Shown here in pieces: positions 10,582 to 20,305 of a DNA stretch of 64,000 bases. Origin of the DNA: Semisulcospira habei (Eukaryota > Mollusca > Gastropoda > Semisulcospiridae); contig BTPG01000005.1 of the NCBI GenBank assembly GCA_036245525.1, positions 177,744,577 to 177,808,576 on the forward strand. The letters are read 5' to 3'. Every line of letters begins with the position of its first letter. Position 1 is the stretch's first letter. The position numbers were made by a program, and so were the translations under genes. A model generated the notes under the pieces. The model did not search any database. It saw only the letters and a program-made list of their open reading frames with translations, and was not told where the DNA came from.

Positions 10582-11308
10582 TGTTACGTTTGTGGTTGTG
10601 TTATTCTTTGAGAGCATGTGTGTGTGTTATTCATAGGAAAGATCCGATATTCATTTGAGTTATTTTGGATAGGAATTACGTACCTTTTTAGTAGGATTCA
10701 TTTTTATTTGCAAGGAGAATTGCGATCGATTTTTTTGTGACGCGTAGTTTGCTACAATGTTGTAAAGTTTGACCTACATTAGACTGGAAGTTTCGAGCAG
10801 GGTCGTGATCTTCTAGTGACCTCAGATATGATGTCAAAGTTGTCGGCAACATTTCGTAACATTGTATTAAAGGCGTTTAGAGGGTAGTGGAAATTTGTAG
10901 TTATTTCTAGAGCATTCTTTTTCATGAATATTAATAAGTTTTGATTACGTTTTCTTTTCTGATTGGTTATGTTGTGCGAATGTGATGGATTGTTCTGGAA
11001 ATCTGTAATAGTATAAAAGACCGTATTAGGAAGTATGTATGTACATTGTTTGAGAGGAGCAGTGTGTCAAAAGTAATAATGCATTGAGGAGACAGTGTAT
11101 CAGTGAGTGGATGCATTAGTTGATGCATTGTGCTGAGATCGCATCGCTGCAATAAAATATTGTTGGAACTGTTACTCCAGTGTGGTCTACAACCTTATGC
11201 CACGTGTGACGAGTTGCAGCTGAGTAAAGTTTCTTTACAAAAACCCTACGTGCGTGCGTCTGGTGTGATTGTATCATACTACGACTACGACTATCACGTA
11301 ACGTAACA
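10582..11308 (+). mobile_element. Solo LTR of an LTR retrotransposon
   Basis: A 727-bp unit starts TGTTACG and ends CGTAACA, giving the TG...CA ends and short inverted repeat of an LTR. The 5 bp on each side are identical: CATAG at 10577-10581 and at 11309-11313. Inside, a TATA box (AGTATAAAAGACC, about 11010) and, downstream, a polyadenylation signal (GCAATAAAATA, about 11150) appear in the order expected for U3-R-U5 on the plus strand. No internal retroelement sequence adjoins, so recombination between two LTRs is the likely origin. Gypsy versus BEL cannot be decided from this. Confidence 0.85.
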
Positions 11309-11559
11309 CATAGCCTGAAAAAAAGTTCTTAAATGGTTCAATCTTCAAATGGCTGTAGCTTATGTTTAATCAGTTGTACAGTCTTCATAGAACCTAATTC
11401 TTGAAGTCCTATTATAGTAGAACCTAAAACCACAAACAAAACGTATTCACCATGCAATCTCATCAGACAGACACGATAACCTGGCTTCCCTCCCGAATCT
11501 TAAGTGACCCCGTCCTCCCCACTGTACGTACATTTTCTGTTTCGGAAATCGTTGTAAAA

Positions 11560-11748
11560 TTCAACGACCCAAAAACACAACAGTGCCAGAAACATGGATA
11601 CAAATTGGTCTTAGCAAGAGGCATAGATCTTCATGAGCCCCCGCAATCGCGGGGGGGGGGGGGGTGGGTGGGTGGGGGGGGGCTCATGAGGATGTAGGTT
11701 TCGTGCAGTTGGATCGCGTTCACATTTTCTCGGCAGTAAAGGGGTTAC
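11560..11748. mobile_element. Foldback MITE family B with poly-G expansion in the loop
   Basis: The arms AGGCATAGATCTTCATGAGC and GCTCATGAGGATGTAGGTTT flank a centre in which the usual GCGGGGG has expanded to a G/T run of more than 30 bp. Ends are approximate (right end GGCAGTAAAGGGGTTA). Confidence 0.65.
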
Positions 11749-11795
11749 GATGGGCTGTGGATAATTCTGAGAGGGCTTGGAGTCATTCTGCTGAG

Positions 11796-11877
11796 TGAAC
11801 TCATTCGCGGCCACTCGCATCCGGATGCGCGGCTTTATGCCGCGCATCCGGATGCGGCTGGCTGCGAAATGAATTAA
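11796..11877. mobile_element. Foldback MITE family D, longer copy
   Basis: Arms CTCATTCGCGGCC...GCATCCGGATGCG with a second palindrome around GGCTTTATGCC. Right end GAATTAA. Same terminal sequence as the perfect palindrome at 38676. Confidence 0.65.
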
Positions 11878-11994
11878 AGCATATCACAGTTATATTTCGA
11901 GCATTTTCTTGTTCTTACATTAGAGCTGAGTTCCATAAAGCAAGCATGTAGACCGCCTTTGTGTGCACAGCACGCTTCCATCAAGCGCGCAACT

Positions 11995-12211
11995 TTAACC
12001 CATTTAACACTAAGGCCGCTTTTCCCAAATTCTGGAGATGTCACCTGATGACTATGCCCGCAGCGGATTCAGGACACGGAACGACCATGCTAATTCAAGG
12101 GTAGTGCCAGATTAGCTTGCGCCTGTCGGCGCCAAGCTAATCTGGCACTGCCCTTGAATTATCATGGTCGATCAATCACCCGCTGTAGTGCGTCGGGGTT
12201 GAAGGGGTTAA
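11995..12211. mobile_element. Foldback MITE family A, full copy
   Basis: TTAACCCATTTAAC at the left and GGGGTTGAAGGGGTTAA at the right. The hairpin is intact except for one base missing in the left arm (AGCTTGCGCC). Confidence 0.8.
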
Positions 12212-12283
12212 AATGATATCCACACTTGAGGCAAGTCACATTATGGCCGATGCCCGGCTGAGAAACACACAAGCACAGCACCC

Positions 12284-12375
12284 ATAACACTGTGGCCGTC
12301 GGCAGTGCTTTTTGTCGAGGTGATTCTTGTAGGAGTCACCTCGACAAAAAGCGCTAACGACACTTACAGGGTTAA
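12284..12375. mobile_element. Foldback MITE family C
   Basis: The arms CTTTTTGTCGAGGTGATTC and GAGTCACCTCGACAAAAAG pair around a short loop. The right end GGGTTAA is intact. The arms carry GAGGTG/CACCTC where other copies have GCGATG/CATCGC, a paired change. Confidence 0.65.
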
Positions 12376-12599
12376 GTCCGGACAATGAGTTTCAAAATAA
12401 TGAATTCTAATTCGGTTCGGCTGACAAAAAGACGGAAGGAATGTAGGACAATTAATGAAGCATGTCTCGGCTGTCTGCACATTTTATGGCTGATGTCATG
12501 CAGACAGTTTGACATGTTTCAGTAATTAGCTCTTTTACTTTCCGGCTTACATGTCAGAATTGTACGCAAAGCATTACTTAGGAGATGGAGAGACGACGG

Positions 12600-12675
12600 C
12601 TGCTAAGGTACAGTGTTGGGTTTGACTTGGCGCACGTCTGCTAAGGTACAGTGTTGGGTATGACTTGGCGCACGT
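12600..12675. repeat. 38-bp tandem duplication
   Basis: CTGCTAAGGTACAGTGTTGG and the following 18 bp occur twice, head to tail, with one mismatch. Confidence 0.9.
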
Positions 12676-13225
12676 AAAGTTGAGTTGCTAAGGGAGGTAA
12701 CAAATCCAACAAACGAACAATACACAGAACACGTTTACTGTTTTGATATATCGTCAGCGATGGAATAGCATAACAACAGATTATCAACCAGCCAACCAGT
12801 CCGACGACCAAGCTACCATCCAAAACCAGCTCGAAAGAAACAGCTCAGACCAAAACCAACCATCAACCAAGAAACCAACTAACCAATCAGCCAGCCAACC
12901 AACCAACCAACCAACTATGAAACCAGCCGAACTTGTCACACCAGGCAGCTAACTTCACCTACCTCTGCTTACCAGTCCAACTCGATCCAATCCACCCACT
13001 CACCAGCACATCATTCAACCAACCAGCCAGCAAACCCGCAGCCACTCGTAAAATAAAGTAATACCATTTTTAGAGTCAGTTAGTATACGGCGGGCACCAG
13101 CTTGCAATCGAATGTCACCCGTCACATTGTAATAATACTCGTGTATCAATTATCATGACTGCAAGTGGTCTAAAGTGTCGCCGAGCGTTAATAGGGTACT
13201 CAGCGTACCAAATCAGTGCGTAACA
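12676..13225. other. Non-coding; CCAA-rich simple sequence
   Basis: Degenerate AACCAACC units from about 12785 to 12920, similar in kind to the GGTT run at 60.3 kb. I find no supported exon. Confidence 0.35.
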
Positions 13226-13301
13226 GGCAATCGGGTCGACATCGGCCGTTGTTGGCCCGCGCACGGGCGTGCGCGGACCAACAACGGCCGACGTCTGCCC
13301 T
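13226..13301. repeat. GC-rich palindromic element, family I
   Basis: The arms GGCCGTTGTTGGCCCGCGCA and TGCGCGGACCAACAACGGCC pair almost perfectly around CGGGCG. Confidence 0.6.
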
Positions 13302-13388
13302 ATTTTTTTTTTTCTTGCAGTGAGAAGGTCTTCATGCACATGGCATAACGGCACTCTCACATAGGACACCCCACAGTACGAAAAGGTC

Positions 13389-13455
13389 CTCGGCCCGACG
13401 TCGGCCGCAGTGCACGGCAGTGCGCGGGCCCATTGCGGCCAACGTCGGCCCGAAG
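13389..13455. repeat. GC-rich palindromic element, family I
   Basis: TCGGCCCGACGTCGGCCGCA at the left pairs with TGCGGCCAACGTCGGCCCGA at the right around a GTGCACGGCAGTGCGC centre. It lies about 90 bp from the preceding copy. Confidence 0.6.
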
Positions 13456-13739
13456 GTGTTTTGCTTCCCGGGTCAGTCTGTTTACAAGCGCGTGGCTGCA
13501 TAGATTCGTAAGTTGCGCAAATGCAGGAACTATATCAAATCGATCTGCGTTGAAGTTATTGCTTTTGTTCGGGGGTCGGAAAGCACCAATCCTGCGCGTG
13601 TAAACAAGTTGTTTAGCCGTTTTGTAGCGGAGCATAGTCAACAATAAAATGGGACATTTATGAACAGGTTTACCCATCAGAATTGCAGGATGTAAAAAAT
13701 ACCCGTAATCGAGCCGCTGTGTAACAAAAGGGTGGGATA

Positions 13740-13915
13740 AAAGGTAGATAATAAATTATTATTATTATTATGACATGGTATTTATATGGCGCATTTCTCA
13801 TATTTATAATATAACTCAATGCGCAGAATGTAGCCGCGAAATGAACCCAACAAGCACGCTCACGTGAATCACACGCATTCACTCACACACTGTACGTAAA
13901 CACTGAACATTCACG
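13740..13915 (-). repeat. LINE 3' tail (ATT-repeat type), minus strand
   Basis: An ATT run followed by ATGGCGCATTTCTCATATTT and a CACACGCATTCACTCACACA segment matches, in layout, the tails at 36.15 and 37.02 kb. Only the 3' UTR is present. Confidence 0.5.
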
Positions 13916-14277
13916 TAGTGCTATGGGCAAGCTCAAGGGAGCTACTGACGGTATTTGGAAATCGTTTTTTATTTGAAATTTTATTAAGTTGGCTGAAACT
14001 GATACCAAAGTGGAGGGGGAGGAAGAGCCGGAGTATCCGGAGAAAGAACCCCCGACGGGAAAGTAGGAAAGAGGGAAAGGAAGTGCACACTATCTATTTT
14101 AAGCTAGTGTTGTAAACAGTTACGAACGAGGACGAAAAAGGAAACGATAACAGGAAAGCGAACGAGAACAAAAGGCTCTAAATCTTACTCAGGAAACAAA
14201 ATAAGATAACTAACAAAGAAGAAAACGCGCTTAAAATGGACAGACACAATATTTTACAAGTTTCATCTTAGTCCTTG
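13916..14277. other. Non-coding stretch
   Basis: Contains an open frame rich in Arg/Lys (13918-14115), part of which resembles 36.35-36.48 kb (GAAATTTTATTAAGTTGG...GAGAAAGAACCCCCGACGG). The shared sequence indicates an unclassified repeat rather than a gene. Confidence 0.35.
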
Positions 14278-14455
14278 TTAACCGGTTTTAATGCCGAGAA
14301 AATGTGAACAGCAGAAAACCGCAAGAGGTATAGATCCTCATGAGCCCCCGCAGTTGCGGGGGCTCATGATGATCTATGCCTCTTGCTGAGACCAATTTGC
14401 ATCCATGTTCCTGGGACAGCTAGAGTTTTTTGGTCTTGAAATAACGAGGAAAGCT
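14278..14455. mobile_element. Foldback MITE family B
   Basis: TTAACCGGTTTTAATGCCGA at the left. The hairpin GATCCTCATGAGCCCCCGCA / complement at 14330-14385 is nearly perfect. The downstream flank (GAGACCAATTTGCATCCATG) matches other B copies. The right terminus is not clear. Confidence 0.65.
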
Positions 14456-15198
14456 GAAACACAGTGTGCGTTGAACGGTTTAAAAAAAAAAATGCTTACC
14501 TTTTTTTTTCGAAATAGGCCTATTTGTCCCATACATAAGGAAACGTCCTCGTGTCCTGTCAGAGGTGAACATTTACAATACCTGACGTCGCACTTAGATA
14601 TCAAATACCTACCGGTCAAAGTAAACACAGAAACAGGTTGACAGGAAACTCGCTGTGCAAGCAACCACAAGGCTCCTAGATTGTAATTATCATAAGTGCG
14701 GAGCATTCTACGTAAGTAGTCCGAAAATCCTACACTTCACATTGCTTATAGGTCGGATACATAACAAAAGTGGAGTATATATGTAATCAGTAACAACACG
14801 CTTCTGAGGTCCCAAACCACGGGGTGTCTATTGTAAATTACTTCGCATATTACAAAATCTGGATAGAAGAACACGAAAGAGGAAAAAAAAAAAAAAAAGA
14901 CTCCTATTGACTTTTTTATGTATACGAAGTAATTTACTGTATAACTGAGCCTACCTCGAAAACATGAAAATCTCGCGGCGCTACATGGTTGTTGTTTTAG
15001 AAAACAAAAAGTCAGTATTCAGCTGATCTGGAACGCTTCACCTGTCATTTTTTTCGTAGCATTTCTCAGCAGTATTTTCGTACAGTTAGCACTCCTGCTT
15101 TTTTAGTTTGCGCGCACATGAACAAACATTCATCTTGAAATATGTTGGCGTACAGTTCAAGTACTCGAGAGGCCACGCCAGCATCCAGTGAACTAAAT
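14456..15198. other. AT-rich stretch without a recognised gene
   Basis: No supported exon or repeat. A/T homopolymer runs occur at 14481, 14501 and 14882. Confidence 0.3.
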
Positions 15199-15287
15199 GG
15201 GCTCCTGTCGACGTCAGCCTCGAGTTTGCCCGCGCACGGCCGCCGTGCGCGGGCAGACTTCAGGCTGATGTCGGCGCGAGGACCTAT
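15199..15287. repeat. GC-rich palindromic element, family I
   Basis: The centre GCCCGCGCACGGC / GCCGTGCGCGGGC is a perfect inverted repeat, with longer arms GACGTCAGCCTCGAG / CTTCAGGCTGATGTC. Overlapping open frames on both strands are by-products of the palindrome. Confidence 0.65.
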
Positions 15288-15539
15288 TGCGCGGCGAGCA
15301 CTGTGCCACACTGCGTGTCAAGTGTAAAATCTTCCGCCATCCAAAGTAAGCCCGAACAATGTTTTTCCATTTCAGTTTTGGGGGTGTGAAGCTGGGCGGA
15401 CTACGACCAAAGGTCAGAGGTTGACTGAAATTTACACGGCGGAGAAGGCGGCAAGGAAACGTCATTATGCGACTGCTCTTTTCTTCGGAACCCTCCTTCG
15501 TCCATTTAATACGCACTCCGTTTCCTCCGTTTCTTATCT

Positions 15540-15662
15540 CTCCACCCCCCCCCCCTCCCCCCCCCCCTCACCCCCCACCCCCCCCCCCCAAAAAAAAAAA
15601 AAAAAAAAAAGAAAGAAAAAGAAAAGAAAAATAAATAAATAAATACAGAAATATTTTTAAAA

Positions 15663-15693
<31 letters not shown>

Positions 15694-15734
15694 TCCCCCA
15701 TCTTACTGTCCACATCACACAAACCAAGAAGAAA

Positions 15735-15735
<1 letters not shown>
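15540..15735. repeat. Poly-C / poly-A and AATC simple sequence
   Basis: C-rich run, A-rich run, then seven ATCA units. Confidence 0.85.
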
Positions 15736-15736
<1 letters not shown>

Positions 15737-15796
<60 letters not shown>

Positions 15797-15910
15797 TTTT
15801 TAAGGCGCCTACACTTTAGATAAAAAAGCTCTAGGTCATCTGGCTAACGTCGCCCTGAGCTGTCCAGCACACAGCCGTGCGCATGCCAGCTCATGTTGGA
15901 TTCTGCCCGA
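15737..15910 (-). repeat. ATA repeat with LINE 3' tail and family I palindrome
   Basis: A run of about 19 ATA units is followed by AAGGCGCCTACACTTTAGAT, as in ATT-tailed LINE ends read from the minus strand. A weak family I palindrome (CACACAGCCGTGCGCATGCC) follows. Confidence 0.4.
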
Positions 15911-16207
15911 GGACAATTTCCTTAGGCCTACTGTTTTTATTGTTATTTTTGTTGTTTGTTGTTTGTGTGTGTTCTTTCCTTTGTTTCGTTGGTTTCTTCC
16001 TTCCTTCATTTGTTTCTTTGTTGCTTTGTTTTGCTTTGCTTTGTTCGGGTATAATCTGGATGGTTTGTTTGCTATTGTTTTGGTTTTTTTTCTGTTCACA
16101 AGCTTTTAAATTGTAAAAATTCAGCACCGCGGACGCGAATAGTGTGGTCTAACTTCATGGCTCACCTGTATTAAGATATTGTTCAGATTAGAGTCTCTCG
16201 GAACAAG

Positions 16208-16421
16208 TTGAACCTATTTAGCCCAAGGGCCCTGCAGCAGGAGATGGATTGATCATGATAATTCAAGGGTAGTGCCAGATGAGCTTGGCGCCGCCAGGCG
16301 CCAAGCTCTTCTGGCACTACCCTTGAATTATCATGATCAATCTACCTCCTGCAACTGGTACATATTAGTTTAGTAACACTTCCCAAATTTGGAAAAGCAC
16401 CCGTGGAGCTAAAGGGGTTAA
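16208..16421. mobile_element. Foldback MITE family A, full copy
   Basis: Left end TTGAACCTATTTAGCCC (TTAA mutated). Right end AAAGGGGTTAA. The arms differ by AGATGAGC versus GCTCTTCT. Loop CGCCAGG. Confidence 0.75.
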
Positions 16422-16860
16422 CATCGCGTGGGAACAGTCCAGCACCTAAAACCACCCACTTACCAGGATCCCATAGTTATATGAGGCGCAGCTACTAGAG
16501 AGGACTCATTTCATTTGTCAGCCCTACTTACGTCAATGGTCAATGGGATAGCCGAGTATATGACGAATAGGATGAGGCAGCTGGAGAGAAAAAAAGAAAG
16601 AAGTTACTACGGCAAGCATAGATTCTGCGTTCCAACAAGAGCTCTGCTCCACAAAGAGAGGAAAGGCTTTTTTAAACAGCCCGCCTGTCCTCCGCCCTCT
16701 CATTTTTGCCTGGTGCAACATTTACTGCTTTTTGTATCAACCTACACTAGAGAGAGGCCCGATCCTCTCCGTCGGAAGAACAAGACTGTTAATGAGCCAA
16801 GGGTTTTATTATAGATTCAGCTCCCAGTACTGCAGTAGAGAAGAACCCAACGGAAAAATA

Positions 16861-16927
16861 AACGCGCTTAGAAAAAAAGACAGTTGCAACACAACTGTGT
16901 TGCAGCTGTCTTTGTTTAAGCGCGTTT
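16861..16927. mobile_element. Foldback element family H
   Basis: AACGCGCTTAGAAAAAAAGA...TTGCAACACAACTG pairs with CAGTTGTGTTGCAGCTGTCTTTG...TAAGCGCG. The flanks (GTAGAGAAGAACCC on the left, TCACCTTTTGGGTCTGGAT on the right) match the copy at 55.3 kb, so this is a dispersed repeat. Confidence 0.6.
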
Positions 16928-17160
16928 CTTACTCCGTGCATTCTTAACCGCTTGGCATTCACCTTTTGGGTCTGGATTTCGGTGACTGTAGTAGATCTAT
17001 GTCTTTTTTGTGTGAGCGTTCGCTGTAGAGGTATCACAAGCATTCTCATAATTTCCTCACGTAAAAACGTTGTGCAGCACCAAACACTGACACGGAACGC
17101 ACGGACGGCGAGGTCAGAATCCTGCTTAGCACTTTTTGTGTGCTCGAGCGAGCACGTTTC

Positions 17161-17228
17161 ATCTGCAAGATGCCTAGACCCTCATGAGCTCCCGCATCCG
17201 CGGGGGCTCGTGAGAATCTAGGCATCTT
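17161..17228. mobile_element. Foldback MITE family B core
   Basis: ATGCCTAGACCCTCATGAGC pairs with GCTCGTGAGAATCTAGGCAT around a CCGCATCCGCGG loop. Outer flanks are diverged. Confidence 0.6.
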
Positions 17229-17831
17229 CCTAAATTCATTTACACCAGTTCTAATCTTTGTGATAAGGGGGCTATTGAGAATTAAGTCAATGACCGTTTA
17301 GGGCTGTGTTTCGCTGTCGCTGACACTGAGCAGAAGTGGGACATTTTGCCATTTTTCTTTAATAAATAATAATTTTTGTAAAAAATTAAAAAGCTATTGG
17401 CGTGTAACTTACTAGCCTTAAATAATGATATGTTAACATTGCAAAATGGTTCTTGTTGCTGTTAATGAGTGTATGCCGTGCATGAAACACATGCAGAAAG
17501 GAAAAGAAAACTACTCCAAAAAGAAACCAAAAATAACGCTTTGTTTTTAAATGACAAGAGACATTACAAAAAAAAAAAAAAATGGGTGTTGTGGGGTGTA
17601 GGTGTGTAGGTGGTGGCGGTACATTTATAAGGTGGTAGAAAAGGTAAGCAACTCATGTCGGACTGACACATGAGAAAGGCTACATAAGTTACTTCCCTGT
17701 AAGCTTATGGCTTAAAAAGAAAACTGAGTTACACCGCTAGTAGTGCAAGCTTCTGCGTTTCAGGAGCTTAGAGAGGAACGCTCAGGTGAAAATCCGGTGA
17801 AATGATAATGCTACGATACGAATATAATAAG

Positions 17832-17833
<2 letters not shown>
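17229..17833. other. Non-coding stretch
   Basis: No gene supported. Positions 17743-17798 resemble 4954-5018 (GTGCAAGC...TTTCAGGA...GGTGAAAATCCGG), a third copy starting near 36516, which marks an unclassified dispersed repeat. Confidence 0.35.
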
Positions 17834-17894
<61 letters not shown>

Positions 17895-17905
17895 CGTGCG
17901 TGGTG

Positions 17906-17981
<76 letters not shown>

Positions 17982-17990
17982 GGTGTGTGA
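17834..17990. repeat. GT microsatellite
   Basis: About 75 TG units with short CG and TTTG interruptions. A G-rich run follows at 18050-18125. Confidence 0.95.
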
Positions 17991-18287
17991 ACCAACAAAC
18001 CTAACAAGTATTCGAACCACCAACAAGCTCATTATAATTGAGGAAAGGGGAGGCGGGAGCGGGGTGGGGGGAGGGGGGAGGGGTGGGGGGAGGGGCGGGG
18101 GGAGGGAGAAGGGGGGGGGGGGGGTGCGGGCTTATACCCAAAAATCGTGATACGTGATTCCCCTTTTTACACTTCGTCATTGCAGTTATTTTGTCTTCGT
18201 GATCCATAGAAAAGGTAATTGTTCTGAAACGTGAAAAGCCTAAAAGATTGTTAGTTCGTGAAGCGTGAAAGGTCTGTTGCCTAACTG

Positions 18288-18370
18288 TTAACCCTTTGGC
18301 TGTAGCGGTGTTTGTCGCGACGATTCCCGCAAGAATCATCTCGACAAAGTCGTTGTCGACAGCCAAACAC
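18288..18370. mobile_element. Foldback MITE family C, right end eroded
   Basis: Starts TTAACCCTTTGGCTGTAGCG. The core TGTCGCGACGATTC pairs with GAATCATCTCGACA. The right end GACAGCCAAA lacks TTAA. Confidence 0.65.
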
Positions 18371-18793
18371 ATGTGCGACCCCCTCCCCCTCCCCCCGCCC
18401 CCTTCCTCTCCCCGCACGCCCCGCCCACTCCCCCCCCCCCCAACCCCAAGGGATCAATGAAATATAATCGTGAACATAAAATCTGATTGTTTCTTTATTT
18501 TGTTGTTTTATGGCGGCTATATATTGGCTTACTCCAAATCGACAAAGCGTTCATTATCACAAGGAAGTATTCATTTCTACAAAAACAAAAAAATAAATAC
18601 CAAAAAACAAAAGCACAAAAAACCAACAAACAAGAGCAATCTCATAAATCAGTATGGGAAGACATCATTTTTACACAAAGTTTGCTTTTATCTACGTTAA
18701 GTACTTGTGTTAATTATCAAATACGGAACACATTATCCGCTACATTGAGTAAGTACACGGACATACCTATTACACCAAAACGCGCTCGCGTGC

Positions 18794-18808
18794 ACACACA
18801 CACACACA

Positions 18809-18848
<40 letters not shown>

Positions 18849-18868
18849 CACACACACACACACACACT

Positions 18869-18901
<33 letters not shown>

Positions 18902-18926
18902 GAAAACACACACACACATAATCTAG

Positions 18927-18968
<42 letters not shown>
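18794..18968. repeat. CA microsatellite
   Basis: Long CA run interrupted by CTCACA and CTAGAA units. Confidence 0.95.
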
Positions 18969-18969
<1 letters not shown>

Positions 18970-19037
18970 ATGACACGCGCGCTAACACGCACGCAGTCAC
19001 CCATACATGCGCGCCAATGGGAACGGCTTGCCAGTTA

Positions 19038-19822
<785 letters not shown>

Positions 19823-19828
<6 letters not shown>

Positions 19829-20305
19829 TGAATGAATGAATGAATGAATGATACTTTATTTCTCAAGGATGGAAACAATAGGCGCACAGGCCTCTTTTCA
19901 TGTTTGTCCTTGCTAAAATACAACATTAAAATCAACATTAAAACAATATGTTAACAGCACAAAACAAGCGGCTACACCCACAGGTCACTTGTGTTACATT
20001 CCGATACAAGTTACAAAGTTGCTGAAGATTACACACACACACACACAGCAAAATGACAGGGTCTTGTGGGGGGGGGGGGGTGCGATGTAAAGTGTGTTTA
20101 TAGAAAGCGACTGCACACTTATGATACAGCTACTCATGTGTAGGAATATAGTGAGCAGCCAACACACCACGATAAAGAGAGATATTATGTAAAAGCTAAC
20201 AAGTGCAAAACGGAGGACCACAATAAATCATTGACATGACTCTTTTGGACATATTATCTACGTTTCTTTCAAGTCTGCTCAGAGATGTATTTAAAAGCTT
20301 TCGTC
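19823..20305 (-). repeat. 3' UTR and tandem tail of the minus-strand CR1/L2-like LINE
   Basis: Read on the minus strand it ends AATAAAGTATCATTCATTC with the ATTC unit repeated about seven times. The plus-strand copy at 58.69-58.75 kb ends similarly (AATAAAGATTCATTG). Tandem-repeat 3' tails instead of poly-A are usual for CR1/L2-group LINEs. Confidence 0.7.

Noticed and set aside
13115..13677. Minus-strand frames of 100-128 codons
   Set aside because: They run through two family I palindromes and simple sequence. Composition is not protein-like.
13918..14115. Arg/Lys-rich frame as a small nuclear protein
   Set aside because: Part of the sequence recurs at 36.4 kb within non-coding repeat sequence.
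15066..15327. Overlapping long frames on both strands at the GC palindrome
   Set aside because: A palindrome opens frames symmetrically. No splice sites or family similarity.
18001..18417. 138-codon minus-strand frame rich in Pro and Gly
   Set aside because: Spans poly-G/poly-C runs and a family C MITE.
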